Positions 52,047 to 61,516 of a stretch of DNA of 64,000 nucleotides are shown one piece after another. This DNA is from Planomonospora parontospora (GTDB taxonomy: Bacteria > Actinomycetota > Actinomycetes > Streptosporangiales > Streptosporangiaceae). Numbering within the stretch: position 1 is the first letter of the stretch; each line of letters starts with the position of its first letter. Below the pieces are notes generated by a model. The model was not told where the DNA came from, searched no databases, and worked only from the letters and a program-made list of their open reading frames with translations. The stretch lies in contig BMQD01000018.1 in the NCBI GenBank assembly GCA_014647935.1, positions 62,001 to 126,000 on the forward strand. Reading direction: 5' to 3'. The translations under genes and the position numbers were made by a program.

Positions 52047-52077
52047 AACGCCCGGCGGTCACCGCCGGGCGTTCTTT
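52047..52077 (+). terminator. Intrinsic terminator of the DUF3073 gene
   Basis: AACGCCCGGCGGT and ACCGCCGGGCGTT are perfect complements flanking one C, followed by CTTT. Confidence 0.85.
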
Positions 52078-52127
52078 CCGCATCCGCCCTCGTTCCCACG
52101 TCCTCACCAGGCGCTCCGGCACCCGGA

Positions 52128-52225
52128 GCGCCTCAGGGCACGCCCGGAACGGCCGGCATCCACAGCGCCTCAGGGCGTGCCTGGGGACGGCCGGCGTCCG
52201 CAGTGCCTCCGGGCCCGCCCGCAGC
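52128..52225. repeat. About 37-bp tandem repeat, nearly three copies
   Basis: Units starting GCGCCTCAGGGC at 52128 and 52165, and a variant GTGCCTCCGGGC at 52203, each include GGCCGGC followed by TCC. They fill the gap between convergent genes. Confidence 0.7.
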
Positions 52226-52291
52226 CGGGACCGGAGCCCGGAACCGCTTCCGAGGAGGCCCTGCTTCCGGCCCGGCCCGGTGCGTCCCGGT

Positions 52292-52325
52292 GGTGCGTCC
52301 CGGTCCCACCGGACCGGGACGCACC
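52292..52325 (-). terminator. Strong hairpin after purM
   Basis: GGTGCGTCCCGGTCC pairs perfectly over 15 bp with GGACCGGGACGCACC around the loop CACC, 8 bp beyond the purM stop. It probably ends the purF-purM transcript. Confidence 0.8.
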
Positions 52326-52333
52326 GGGAACGG

Positions 52334-53359
52334 CTAGCGGTAGCGGGCCCGGCCGGTGCCGGGGACGATCTCGCCGAGGACCCACGCGGGGAGGTCCCGC
52401 TCCCTCAGCAGCGCCAGGGCCGGGTCGACCGCCTCGGCGGGGACGACCGCCGCCATGCCCACGCCCAGGTTGAAGGTGCGGTCCATGTCGGCCTGCGCGA
52501 CCTTGCCGTGTCCCGCGAGCACGTCGAAGACCGCGGGCGGGGTCCACGACGACCGGTCCAGCAGGGCGTCCAGCTCCGGCGGGAGCGAACGGGACAGGTT
52601 GCCCTCCAGACCGCCGCCGGTGATGTGGGCGTAGGCGTGCACCTCGACCGAGCGGGCGAGCGCCAGGCAGTCCAGGGAGTAGATCCGGGTCGGCTCCAGC
52701 AGCTCCTCGCCCAGCGTCCGGCCGAACTCCGGGACCTCCTGCTCCAGCGAGAGCCCGGCGAGCCTGATGATGTGCCGGACCAGCGAGTAGCCGTTGGAGT
52801 GCACGCCGGACGAGGCCAGCGCCAGCACCACGTCGCCCTCGCGGACCCGGTCCCGGCCCAGCATCTCGTCGGCCTCCACCACACCGGTGGCCGCACCCGC
52901 CAGGTCGTACTCGTCGGCGCCCATGGCCCCCGGGTGCTCGGCGGTCTCGCCGCCGACCAGCGCGGCGCCCGCCAGGCGGCAGCCCTCGGCGACCCCGCCC
53001 ACGATCTCGGCGATCCGCTCCGGGACGACCTTGCCGCAGGCGATGTAGTCGGTCATGAAGAGCGGCTCGGCGCCGCAGACCACCAGGTCGTCGACGACCA
53101 TGCCGACCAGGTCGATGCCGATCGTGTCGTGCCTGCCCAGCTGCTGGGCCAGCATGACCTTGGTCCCGACCCCGTCGGTCGAGGTCGTCAGCAGCGGGCG
53201 GCGGTAACCCAGCAGGGCCGAGGCGTCGAAGAGGCCGGCGAACCCGCTGGCGTCGTCGACGACCTCGGGCCGGCGCGACCGCGCGACCTTCGCCTTCATC
53301 AGCTCGACCGCGCGCTCGCCCGCGTCGATGTCCACCCCGGCCGCGGCGTAACTGGTCAC
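52334..53359 (-). CDS. purM: Phosphoribosylformylglycinamidine cyclo-ligase
   Basis: The product is 341 residues, normal for AIR synthetase, which closes FGAM to aminoimidazole ribotide with ATP. Signatures: STDGVGTKVMLA, DLVVCGAEPLFM, GGETAEHPG, ASSGVHSNGYSL and HITGGGLEGNL. GTG 53359 has GGAGGAGG upstream. It is 130 bp downstream of purF on the same strand. Confidence 0.96.
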   Translation of the reverse strand: MTSYAAAGVDIDAGERAVELMKAKVARSRRPEVVDDASGFAGLFDASALLGYRRPLLTTSTDGVGTKVMLAQQLGRHDTIGIDLVGMVVDDLVVCGAEPLFMTDYIACGKVVPERIAEIVGGVAEGCRLAGAALVGGETAEHPGAMGADEYDLAGAATGVVEADEMLGRDRVREGDVVLALASSGVHSNGYSLVRHIIRLAGLSLEQEVPEFGRTLGEELLEPTRIYSLDCLALARSVEVHAYAHITGGGLEGNLSRSLPPELDALLDRSSWTPPAVFDVLAGHGKVAQADMDRTFNLGVGMAAVVPAEAVDPALALLRERDLPAWVLGEIVPGTGRARYR

Positions 53360-53489
53360 GCGTCCTCCTCCGTCGGTCGTACGGCCTCGGCGCCGCGGGC
53401 GGTGCCCCGGGCGCACGCGATCCCCCCGGCCGGCCGCGTGCGCGACGCGGCGGTGCCCCGGGGGTCCCCGGTGTTCCGGGTGCGCGCGC

Positions 53490-54926
53490 TCACGCCTTGG
53501 CCTCCAGGACGTACTTGCCCACGTTGTCGCGGTCGACGGCGATGGGGTACTCCCCGGTGAAGCAGGCCCGGCAGAGCCGCTCGGAGGGGATCGTGGTGGC
53601 CTCGGTCAGGCCCTCCAGCGAGATGTAGCCGAGGGAGTCGGCGCCGAGGGAGTCGCGGATCTCCTCCACGCTGAGCGAGCCGGCGATCAGCTCTGCCCTC
53701 GTGGCGAAGTCGATGCCGTAGAAGCACGGCCAGGCGACCGGGGGGGAGGAGATCCGGACGTGGACCTCACGCGCGCCCGCCTCACGCAGCATCTTGACGA
53801 TCGCCCGCTGGGTGTTGCCCCGCACGATCGAGTCGTCCACGACGACCAGGCGCTTGCCGGCGACGACCTCCTTCAGCGGGTTCAGCTTGAGCCGGATGCC
53901 CAGCTGGCGGATCGTCTGGGACGGCTGGATGAAGGTCCGGCCGACGTAGGAGTTCTTCACCAGGCCCTGGCCGTACGGGATCCCGCTCTCCTCGGCGTAA
54001 CCGACGGCGGCCGGGGTCCCGGACTCGGGGGTGGGGATGACCAGGTCGGCCTCGACCGGGTGCTCGCGGGCGAGCACGCGGCCGACCTCGACGCGGGTCG
54101 TCTGCACGCCGCGCCCGGCGATGGTGGTGTCGGGGCGGGCCAGGTAGACGTACTCGAACAGGCAGCCCTTGGGCTCGGCCAGCGCGAACCTGCGGGACCG
54201 CACGCCGCGCTCGTCGATGGTCAGGAGCTCGCCCGGCTCGATCTCCCGGACGAAGGTGGCGCCCACGATGTCGAGGGCGGCGGTCTCGGAGGCGACCGCC
54301 CAGCCGCGCTCCAGGCGGCCGAGGACCAGCGGGCGGATGCCCTGCGGGTCGCGGGCGGCGTAGAGCGTCTTCTCGTCCATGAAGACGAGGGAGTAGGCGC
54401 CCTTCACCTGGGGGAGCAGCTCGGCCGCCGCGTCCTCGACGGGCTGGCTGCGGTCCTGGGCCAGCAGCGCGGCCAGCACCTCGGTGTCGGTGGTCGCCCT
54501 GGTGGTGCCCGGAGCCAGACGCTCGGCCAGCTCCCGGGTGTTGATCAGGTTGCCGTTGTGCGCGAGCGCGAGCCCGCCGCCGTCGGTGGAGCTCAGCGTC
54601 GGCTGGGCGTTCTCCCAGACGCTCGACCCGGTGGTCGAGTAGCGGCAGTGGCCGATGGCCAGGTGGCCGCGGAGGGTGCCCAGCACCGACTCGTCGAAGA
54701 CCTGGGCCACCAGGCCCATGTCCTTGTAGACGAGGATGCGGCTGCCTTCGCTGACCGCGATGCCGGCGGATTCCTGTCCGCGGTGTTGCAACGCGTACAG
54801 CCCGTAGTAGGTGAGTTTGGAGACTTCCTCCCCGGGGGCCCATACGCCGAAGACACCGCAGGCGTCTTTCGGGGGTCGGTCATGGGGGTCAAGGTCATGG
54901 CTCAGATGGCCGTCGCCCTTCAGCAC
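53490..54926 (-). CDS. purF: Amidophosphoribosyltransferase
   Basis: The product is 478 residues. A 22-residue propeptide precedes the nucleophilic Cys23 (KDACGVFGVWA), exposed after processing. The glutaminase domain follows (LQHRGQESAGIA, GHCRYSTTG, LAHNGNLINT), then the PRPP-binding phosphoribosyltransferase domain (VVDDSIVRGNT). The late CRACFTGEYP region with earlier Cys suggests an Fe-S or related site as in the Bacillus-type enzyme. It commits PRPP to purine synthesis. The GTG start at 54926 is 7 nt from TAGACT; longer frames lack a ribosome site. Confidence 0.95.
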   Translation of the reverse strand: MLKGDGHLSHDLDPHDRPPKDACGVFGVWAPGEEVSKLTYYGLYALQHRGQESAGIAVSEGSRILVYKDMGLVAQVFDESVLGTLRGHLAIGHCRYSTTGSSVWENAQPTLSSTDGGGLALAHNGNLINTRELAERLAPGTTRATTDTEVLAALLAQDRSQPVEDAAAELLPQVKGAYSLVFMDEKTLYAARDPQGIRPLVLGRLERGWAVASETAALDIVGATFVREIEPGELLTIDERGVRSRRFALAEPKGCLFEYVYLARPDTTIAGRGVQTTRVEVGRVLAREHPVEADLVIPTPESGTPAAVGYAEESGIPYGQGLVKNSYVGRTFIQPSQTIRQLGIRLKLNPLKEVVAGKRLVVVDDSIVRGNTQRAIVKMLREAGAREVHVRISSPPVAWPCFYGIDFATRAELIAGSLSVEEIRDSLGADSLGYISLEGLTEATTIPSERLCRACFTGEYPIAVDRDNVGKYVLEAKA

Positions 54927-54933
54927 GTGCTTC

Positions 54934-54939
54934 AGTCTA
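54934..54939 (-). promoter_or_regulatory. Leaderless -10 element of purF
   Basis: TAGACT (minus strand), 7 nt, then GTG at 54926. The RNA would begin at the start codon, leaving no room for a riboswitch or attenuator. Confidence 0.6.
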
Positions 54940-55096
54940 GGTCGGCCTTCCGTCTGCTCGTACCCCGGGGCCGCCTCTCCGGCTTGCGACACCCTGACCG
55001 AACGATCGTCCGCGGTTTGCCGCGCCGGTCCGCGCCGTTGGCGGAGGCCGGGGGAAAGTGGGGTCTCCGGCATCTCTACGCGTCGGGAGAGCGGAC

Positions 55097-56116
55097 GTGA
55101 CGACACCTGTGGACCCAGACCAGCCCGAACCGCGGCGTGAGCCGGGGGAGCCGAGGCCGGCGCATCCGGACGCGCCGGAGGCGCCGAGGCCGGGAGAGCC
55201 GAGGCCGCCGGAGGAGCCGAGGCCGGCGCATCCGGACGTGCCGGAGGCGCCGGAGGTGCCGGAGCCGCTCCGGGCCGAGCCGGGACCTCCCGGAAGCCCC
55301 TCGCCCTCCATCGGGGCGGGCGCCTCGGGGCCGTCGCGCTACGAGCCGCCGACCCCTCCTCCCGGCCTGTCACCCGTCCCGTCCCAGGCCACCGAGCCGG
55401 TGGGCGAGGACTTCCCGCCGGACCGGCCGTCCGCGCCGACGCCCGGCGACCCGCACGGCGGTCCACCCGCCGGAGGGCCCGGCGACCCGCACGGCGGCCC
55501 GCGCGCTGAAAGGCCCGATCCGCACGGAGACCCGCACGCCGAAGGGCCCGGGGGTCCGTACGGCGGGCCACCGGCCGGGGGGCCCGGCGGTCCGTACGGC
55601 GGACCACCGGGAGCACCCACCGGAGCGCACCCGTACGCCCCCTCCGCTCCGCCGTCAGGCGGATCTCCATATCAGGCGCCGCCCGCGGGCGGGCCGTACT
55701 CCTCCGCCCCGCCGGGCTCGCCGCAGGCACCCTGGCCGGGCGGTCCCACATATCCGGGAGGCCCGGCGCAGTACCCGGCGCCTCCCCCCGGCGGCCGTCC
55801 CGCGACCGGGCGCGGCGGGGGCATCGGCACCGCCGCGCTCGTGCTCGGAATCGTCAGCCTCTTCCTGCTGTTCGCCTGCGGACTGGGAACGCTGACGGCG
55901 GTCGCCGGCCTGATCGTCGGTTTCGTCGCGGTCTCCAAGGACTCCAACCGGGGACGGGCCTGGGTGGGCATCGGCCTGAGCGTCCTCACGCTGATCGTCG
56001 CCGCGGCGCTCGTCGCCTGGTTCTTCAGCCGGGCGGGCGTCTGCATGGACCTGCCCCCGGATCTCCAGGAGCGCTGCCTGGAGGAGCGGTTCGGCGTGCG
56101 GATCGACGTCCCCTGA
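55097..56116 (+). CDS. DUF4190-type membrane protein with long proline-rich N-terminus
   Basis: The product is about 339 residues. The first 235 residues are disordered and repetitive: Pro/Glu/Arg-rich (EPRPAHPDAPEAP repeated), then Gly/Pro/His/Tyr repeats (PGGPYGGPPAGGPGGPYGGP). Two membrane helices of the DUF4190 type follow (about 242-270 and 283-310: TAALVLGIVSLFLLFACG, RGRAWVGIGLSVLTLI), then a short Cys-containing end. Proline-rich cytosolic tails like this recruit cell-envelope proteins in actinobacteria. GTG 55097 has GGGAG upstream. Divergent from purF. Confidence 0.8.
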   Translation: MTTPVDPDQPEPRREPGEPRPAHPDAPEAPRPGEPRPPEEPRPAHPDVPEAPEVPEPLRAEPGPPGSPSPSIGAGASGPSRYEPPTPPPGLSPVPSQATEPVGEDFPPDRPSAPTPGDPHGGPPAGGPGDPHGGPRAERPDPHGDPHAEGPGGPYGGPPAGGPGGPYGGPPGAPTGAHPYAPSAPPSGGSPYQAPPAGGPYSSAPPGSPQAPWPGGPTYPGGPAQYPAPPPGGRPATGRGGGIGTAALVLGIVSLFLLFACGLGTLTAVAGLIVGFVAVSKDSNRGRAWVGIGLSVLTLIVAAALVAWFFSRAGVCMDLPPDLQERCLEERFGVRIDVP

Positions 56117-56126
56117 GCGGGCGCGC

Positions 56127-56585
56127 TCAGGCGACCGGCAGGTGGTCCGAGAGGTCCGCGCGGGCCCCGCTCGCCGAGACACGGCCCGCCGCCATCGCGT
56201 CGGCCCACGTCAACCGGCCGGTGGCCAGCTCCAGCCAAGTCCGGGCGTCCGTCTCCACCACGTTCGGCGGGGTGCCCCGCGTGTGCCGGGGGCCCTCCAC
56301 GCACTGCACGGCCGCGTGCGGCGGGACCCGCACCTCGACGGTCCGCCCCGGCGCCGCCGCGGCCAGCCGGTCCAGCAGGTGCCGTACGGCCAGCCGCGCG
56401 GCCTCCCGCTCCGGCCGGACCTCCCGTTCGTAGGCGCGCATGACCGCGGCCGCGCACGCGCCCAGCAGGGTGCCGAGACCCTCCGGCCCGTCGTAGGGGG
56501 GCTCGTCCAGGGCGGTCAGCTGGGCGTCCAGGGCGGTGCGGACCCTCTCGGGGTCGGGCTTGTGAGGCGGCACGCCTCCCATCAT
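56127..56585 (-). CDS. Sterol carrier (SCP2-like) family protein
   Basis: The product is about 152 residues with an alpha/beta pattern ending in [20 protein letters not shown] followed by [15 protein letters not shown], the C-terminal signature of SCP2-like domains. [15 protein letters not shown] is a central strand. Such genes neighbour purF in other actinobacteria. Start is one of the tandem ATGs at 56582-56585. The ligand is unknown. Confidence 0.75.
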   Translation of the reverse strand: MMGGVPPHKPDPERVRTALDAQLTALDEPPYDGPEGLGTLLGACAAAVMRAYEREVRPEREAARLAVRHLLDRLAAAAPGRTVEVRVPPHAAVQCVEGPRHTRGTPPNVVETDARTWLELATGRLTWADAMAAGRVSASGARADLSDHLPVA

Positions 56586-56799
56586 GCCCGCCCGCCCCGG
56601 CGGCCGGGCCGTCCGGACGGCCGGATCACCCGCTCCGGAGCGCAGGTTCCTCCGGGTGGCGGGACCGCCCGGACGGTGAGCCGATCGGACATCGATGACG
56701 AACGGTTCATCACCCGGGCAAACCTCGTTCACCTCGGGTTCGGCCGGCGCCCGTAGCGTCCCCGCTCGGAAACGCCTGTGCACAACCTTGGAGGCCCCT

Positions 56800-58893
56800 G
56801 TGGCGAACCCGTCGCCGCGCCGAACGCTCCCGCTGCTCAACAGCCCGCACAAGAGCGGGCGGTCCGCACTGACCTGCGAATTCCGCTGCGGCAACGCCTG
56901 CGCGCACGATGTCCCGAACACCGGCGACAACACGTACTTCGGCGACGTGGTCACCTCGGTCCTGTCCCGCCGCGGAATGCTCCGGGCGGGAGCGCTCGGC
57001 GCCGTCGCGGTCGGGGCGGGCGCGATCGGCGTGGCGGGAGCCGCACCCGCCGCCGCCGACCCCGGGGCGGAGGCCCAGGGCCTCGGCCGCGGGCACGGCC
57101 ACGGGAACGGCGGCCGGGGAGGCCTCCGCTTCGCGGCCGTCGCGCCGAACCGGGAGGACCGCCTCACGGTGCCCGAGGGCTACGAGTCGGCCCCCGTCGT
57201 GCGCTGGGGCGACCCGGTCCTGCCCGGCGCCCCGGAGTTCGACTACGAGAACCAGAGCGCCGAGGCGCAGGCCCAGCAGTTCGGCTACAACTGCGACTTC
57301 GTGACGTTCTTCCCGATGGGCGGCCACCGCGGCCTGCTCTGGGTGAACCACGAGTACTCCGACGAGGCGCTCATGTTCCGCGGCTACACCGGTGGGGCGT
57401 CCGCGACCGAGGAGCAGATCAGGATCGGCCTGGCCGCGCACGGCGGCTCGGTGGTCGAGATCGAGCGGGTCGGGAACAGCGGTCAGTGGAGGCTGGTCAC
57501 CCGGGGTCGCCGCCGCTACAACCGCCGCATCACCGCGCAGACCCCCATGCGCTTCACCGGTCCGGCGGCGGGCAGCGACCTGCTGAAGACCGCCGCAGAC
57601 CCGAAGGGCGCCACCGTCCTCGGCATGCTGAACAACTGCGCGGGCGGCACCACCCCGTGGGGCACCGTGCTGACCGCCGAGGAGAACTTCAACCAGTACT
57701 TCGCGATGGGCGGCGGAGCTCCCGAGGAGCAGAAGGCCGGGCTCAAGCGGTACGGCATCGACACCGCCTCGACCAAGCCGAGCGGCCGCGGCTGGGAGCG
57801 CGTGGAGGAGCGCTTCGACCTGTCCAGGCACCCGCACGAGGCCAACCGCTTCGGCTGGATCGTGGAGATCGACCCGTTCGACCCCGGCTCCACCCCGGTC
57901 AAGCGCACGGCCCTGGGCCGCTTCGCCCACGAGGGCGCCACCACCACCCTCGCCGGGGACGGCCGGGTCGTGGCCTACATGGGCGACGACTCCCGCTTCG
58001 AGTACGTCTACAAGTTCGTCTCGAAGAAGCGCTACATCCCCGGCTTCGACCGGCACAACCGCACCCTGCTCGACGAGGGCACGCTGTACGTCGCCAGGTT
58101 CACCGGCGACAGCCCCGCCGCGGAGATCGACGGCTCCGGGAAGCTCCCCGCCGACGGGCGGTTCGACGGCTCGGGCGAGTGGATCCCGCTGGTCACCGGG
58201 AACGTCTCGCACGTGCCGGGCATGACCGCCGCGGAGGTCCTGGTCTTCACCCGCCTGGCCGCCGACAAGGCCGGCGCGACCAAGATGGACCGCCCCGAGG
58301 ACATCGAGCGCAACCCCGTCACCGGCGGCGTCTACCTGGCGCTGACCAACAACTCCAACCGGACCCCGGCCCAGGTGGACGAGGCCAACCCGCGCCCCGC
58401 CAACAAGCACGGCCACGTGCTGGAGATCACCGAGCGCCGCGACGACGCCGCGGCCACGACCTTCGCCTGGTCGCTCCCGCTGGTCTGCGGCGACCCGGCC
58501 GACCCCTCGACGTACTTCGCCGGGTTCGACAAGAGCAGGGTCTCGCCGATCTCCTGCCCGGACAACGTCGCCTTCGACCGCGACGGCAACCTGTGGATCT
58601 CCACGGACGGCAACGCCCTCGGCTCCAACGACGGCCTGTTCGTCATGCCGGTCACCGGCTCCGAGCGCGGCCACCTGCGCCAGTTCCTCACCGTGCCGAT
58701 CGGCGCGGAGACCTGCGGCCCGTTCATCACCGCGGACCAGCGCAGCGTCTTCGTCGCGGTGCAGCACCCGGGCGAGGTCGACGGCGCCTCGCCCGAGACC
58801 CCCGCCAGCCACTGGCCCGACGGCGGGGAGAGCCAGCCCCGCCCGTCGGTCGCGGTGGCCTGGCACACCCGGGGCCGGAAGATCGGTTCCTGA
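56800..58893 (+). CDS. PhoX-family alkaline phosphatase, Tat-exported
   Basis: The product is 697 residues. A twin-arginine signal lies after an N-terminal conserved block (residues 1-55, including [21 protein letters not shown]) at [18 protein letters not shown], ending in AAPAAA. The mature domain is the DUF839/PhoX propeller: [44 protein letters not shown]-like [20 protein letters not shown], and [11 protein letters not shown]. PhoX enzymes are Ca/Fe-dependent phosphatases that release phosphate from organic esters outside the cell. GGAGG precedes the GTG at 56800. It is probably phosphate-regulated, but no clear PHO box was identified. Confidence 0.9.
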   Translation: MANPSPRRTLPLLNSPHKSGRSALTCEFRCGNACAHDVPNTGDNTYFGDVVTSVLSRRGMLRAGALGAVAVGAGAIGVAGAAPAAADPGAEAQGLGRGHGHGNGGRGGLRFAAVAPNREDRLTVPEGYESAPVVRWGDPVLPGAPEFDYENQSAEAQAQQFGYNCDFVTFFPMGGHRGLLWVNHEYSDEALMFRGYTGGASATEEQIRIGLAAHGGSVVEIERVGNSGQWRLVTRGRRRYNRRITAQTPMRFTGPAAGSDLLKTAADPKGATVLGMLNNCAGGTTPWGTVLTAEENFNQYFAMGGGAPEEQKAGLKRYGIDTASTKPSGRGWERVEERFDLSRHPHEANRFGWIVEIDPFDPGSTPVKRTALGRFAHEGATTTLAGDGRVVAYMGDDSRFEYVYKFVSKKRYIPGFDRHNRTLLDEGTLYVARFTGDSPAAEIDGSGKLPADGRFDGSGEWIPLVTGNVSHVPGMTAAEVLVFTRLAADKAGATKMDRPEDIERNPVTGGVYLALTNNSNRTPAQVDEANPRPANKHGHVLEITERRDDAAATTFAWSLPLVCGDPADPSTYFAGFDKSRVSPISCPDNVAFDRDGNLWISTDGNALGSNDGLFVMPVTGSERGHLRQFLTVPIGAETCGPFITADQRSVFVAVQHPGEVDGASPETPASHWPDGGESQPRPSVAVAWHTRGRKIGS

Positions 58894-58963
58894 CTCCGCA
58901 CGCGCCCGCCGTACCCGGCCCGGGGGACCGGGTACGGCGGACGCGCGTGCGGTCGCCGCCCGG

Positions 58964-59851
58964 TCAGCCGGTGGTCCGCTCCACGGGGATCCAGAGCGCG
59001 GCCTCCGCCTCCCGGCCGTCCGGCGAGAACACCGTGCGGGTGATCTGCGGGCCCGGCCGGCTCACGTACGGGTTGGAGGGGAACCACTGGGTGTAGACGT
59101 CCCGCCACAGGTACTGCACGGTCTGCGGGGACGGGCCCGAGGCCTCGAAGACCGCCCAGGTGCCCGCCGGGACCTCCAGGACGTCCATGCCCTCGGGCGC
59201 CTCGCCGCCCGTCGCCGCGGCGCAGTAGTAGTCGAGCTCGCTGCCCTCCTCCCGCGGCTCGGCGATGTCGTGGGCCACGTTGACGAGGCCCTCCGGCTCC
59301 TGGTCCGACAGGGCCGCGATGCGCGCCAGGGCCTCCTTCCCGAGGCCCCGGGTGAACTCGACGATCGCCGGGTTCATCCCCTCGTGGACGAGGGGGACGC
59401 GGGTCCTCCTGCCCACGAGCCGGAACCCGTCCTTCTCCACGATCCGGTACCGCATGCCGCTGCTCCCTTCGACGACGAGGCGGAAGGACATCCGGGGCTG
59501 GGAGTACAGGGCGGCGCCGGTCCGCCTGGCCTCGCCGGGGCCGACGCCGTGCAGGGCGCGGAACGCGCGGGCGAACGCCTCACCCGAGCCGTAGCCGTAG
59601 CGCACCGCGACGTCGAGCAGCGTCTCCTTCCCGGCGAGCACCTCGGCGCCCGCGACGGTGAGCCGCCTGCGGCGGACGTACTCCGAGAGCGGCAGGCCCG
59701 CCAGCGCGGAGAACAGCCGCCGGAAGTGGTACTCCGACGTGGCGGCGATCCGCGCCAGCTCGGCCGTCTCGATCTCGGAGTCGAGGTGCCGCTCGATGTA
59801 CTCCATGGCCTGGTTGAGCCGCTCCAGCACTCCCGGCTCTCCTTCCCTCAC
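58964..59851 (-). CDS. AraC family regulator with GyrI-like effector domain
   Basis: The product is about 295 residues. The N-terminal AraC double helix-turn-helix (about 5-105) has TAELARIAATSEYHFRRLFS, LPLSEYVRRRRLT and VAVRYGYGSGEAFARAFRAL. The C-terminal GyrI/SoxS-like binding domain (about 125-295) has LVGRRTRVPLVHEG, VPAGTWAVFEASG and YTQWFPSNPY. Such proteins respond to drugs or small hydrophobic molecules and typically control an exporter, here probably the DHA2 pump just upstream on the same strand. The start GTG 59851 is 7 nt from TAGCGT. Confidence 0.88.
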   Translation of the reverse strand: MREGEPGVLERLNQAMEYIERHLDSEIETAELARIAATSEYHFRRLFSALAGLPLSEYVRRRRLTVAGAEVLAGKETLLDVAVRYGYGSGEAFARAFRALHGVGPGEARRTGAALYSQPRMSFRLVVEGSSGMRYRIVEKDGFRLVGRRTRVPLVHEGMNPAIVEFTRGLGKEALARIAALSDQEPEGLVNVAHDIAEPREEGSELDYYCAAATGGEAPEGMDVLEVPAGTWAVFEASGPSPQTVQYLWRDVYTQWFPSNPYVSRPGPQITRTVFSPDGREAEAALWIPVERTTG

Positions 59852-59858
59852 GAGGTTC

Positions 59859-59864
59859 ACGCTA
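59859..59864 (-). promoter_or_regulatory. Leaderless -10 element of the AraC/GyrI gene
   Basis: TAGCGT (minus strand), 7 nt, then GTG at 59851. A GTG directly after the hexamer is too close to be used. Confidence 0.5.
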
Positions 59865-59976
59865 GGTGCGGGCGGCCGGGCCGGACCCGACATCCGCGGG
59901 CCCGATCCGGTCGGGTACGGCGCCCGCACGGACGGCGCGGCGGGCCGCCCCCGCGGCGGGCGCCCCGCCGGGGCGC

Positions 59977-61461
59977 TCACCGGGCGGGGGACGCCTCCCG
60001 GGGGTTTCCGGCCAGGGCGGCCAGCAGGGCGCCGGTCAGGGCGACGGCGAACAGCACGCCGTACGTCCTCTGGAAGCCGTCCATGAGCTGCTCCACGGCG
60101 ACCGGGGAGACGCGGGAGAGCGTGCCCGCGTAGACCTGGTCGCGCAGCCGCGGGCTGACCGAGCCGGTGAGCACGCTCAGCGTGACGGCGACGCTGAGCA
60201 CGATCCCCACGTTCATGATCATGAGGCGGAAGCCGTTCACCACGCCGAGGCTCCCGGGCGGCAGGGCCTTCATGACCTGGGTGGTGTTCCCGGTGAGGAA
60301 CGTCCCGCTGCCGCAGCCGCACAGGAACAACCCCGCGCCGACGACCCAGTACGGCGTGGCGGGCGCGGTGTTGAGCAGCAGGATCCCGAGCCCGGAGGCG
60401 CTGAACAGGGAGCCGCCGACCGAGAGCGCGTAGGGGGAGACCCGGCGGCCGAGGGCGCCCGCGAGCGGGGAGGCGAGGGCCATGCCGATCGGGACCGGGA
60501 GCACGCCCAGGGCGGCGGTGACGGCGTCGACGCCCCTGGCCGCCTGGAAGTAGAGGGCGACCAGCAGGATCAGCGCCGAGCGGGCCAGCGCGTTGCAGAA
60601 CGAGGCGAGGTTGGCGAAGGCCAGCACGCGCTTGCCGAACAGGCGCACGTCGAGCACGGGGTGGGAGGCGCGGCGCTCCACGGCGACGAGGACCGGGACC
60701 AGGAGTGCCGCGACCACCGCGCCGGTGATCACGACCGGGCTGCCGGGGCCGCGCGAGCCCGCCTCGGAGAGCGCGACGAGCGCGGCGGACAGCAGCGCGA
60801 AGACCACCAGGTTGCCCGCCGCGTCCACCGGCTCGCGGGGACCCTGCGGATCGCGGTCGGCCTTGCGCAGGGCGAACGCGCCCCAGCCGAAGGCGATCAG
60901 CCCGGCCGGCACGTTCACCCAGAAGATCCACTGCCAGCCGGCCGTCTCGGCGATCAGCCCTCCCAGGGTGGGGCCGGCGAGCTGGGCCACCGAGAGCGTG
61001 CCGATGTAGACGCCCATGCCCTGGCTGAGCCGGTCGGGCGGGAAGGCGTCGGTGATGATCACGGTCCCGTTGGCCAGGATCATCGCCGCGCCGACCGCCT
61101 GGAGCACCCGCATCGCGATCAGGAACCAGACGCCGGGGGAGAGCCCCGCGAGCAGCGAGGCGGCGGTGAAGAGGGCGAATCCGGCGAGGTAGACCTCCCG
61201 GCGGCCGAGGAGGTCGGCGACCCTGCCGAAGAACACCAGGGTCGCCGTGTTGACGAGCATGAACGAGAGCAGGATCCAGCCGGAGGCGAAGGCGTCGGCC
61301 CGGAAGTGCCGGACCACCGCCGGGAGGGCGACGTTCAGGGTGCTTCCGGAGACGCCGATCAGCACCAGCCCGAGACTCGTGACCGAGCAGACGCGCCAGG
61401 CGTAGCGGAGCCTGGCGGAGTATTCGGGCGAGCCGGGGAGGTCCTGGGGGATCGCGACCAT
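59977..61461 (-). CDS. DHA2 family MFS drug exporter
   Basis: The product is about 494 residues with about fourteen membrane helices. Signatures are SGSTLNVALPAVVRHF, GWILLSFMLV, GRVADLLGRREVYLAG (MFS motif A), LQAVGAAMILANGTVIITDA (motif C) and QWIFWVNVPAGLIA. These are typical of EmrB/QacA 14-helix antiporters that export drugs. ATG 61461. It lies upstream of the AraC/GyrI gene on the same strand. Confidence 0.9.
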   Translation of the reverse strand: MVAIPQDLPGSPEYSARLRYAWRVCSVTSLGLVLIGVSGSTLNVALPAVVRHFRADAFASGWILLSFMLVNTATLVFFGRVADLLGRREVYLAGFALFTAASLLAGLSPGVWFLIAMRVLQAVGAAMILANGTVIITDAFPPDRLSQGMGVYIGTLSVAQLAGPTLGGLIAETAGWQWIFWVNVPAGLIAFGWGAFALRKADRDPQGPREPVDAAGNLVVFALLSAALVALSEAGSRGPGSPVVITGAVVAALLVPVLVAVERRASHPVLDVRLFGKRVLAFANLASFCNALARSALILLVALYFQAARGVDAVTAALGVLPVPIGMALASPLAGALGRRVSPYALSVGGSLFSASGLGILLLNTAPATPYWVVGAGLFLCGCGSGTFLTGNTTQVMKALPPGSLGVVNGFRLMIMNVGIVLSVAVTLSVLTGSVSPRLRDQVYAGTLSRVSPVAVEQLMDGFQRTYGVLFAVALTGALLAALAGNPREASPAR

Positions 61462-61516
61462 GCCGACCAGTCTGACGCACACTGTACGTCCGTTTTGTCC
61501 CGGGTCGGGTGGCCGG

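Noticed and set aside
54927-55096. Purine riboswitch or attenuator before purF
   Set aside because: TAGACT sits 7 nt before the GTG, implying no leader RNA, and no conserved aptamer pattern is visible.
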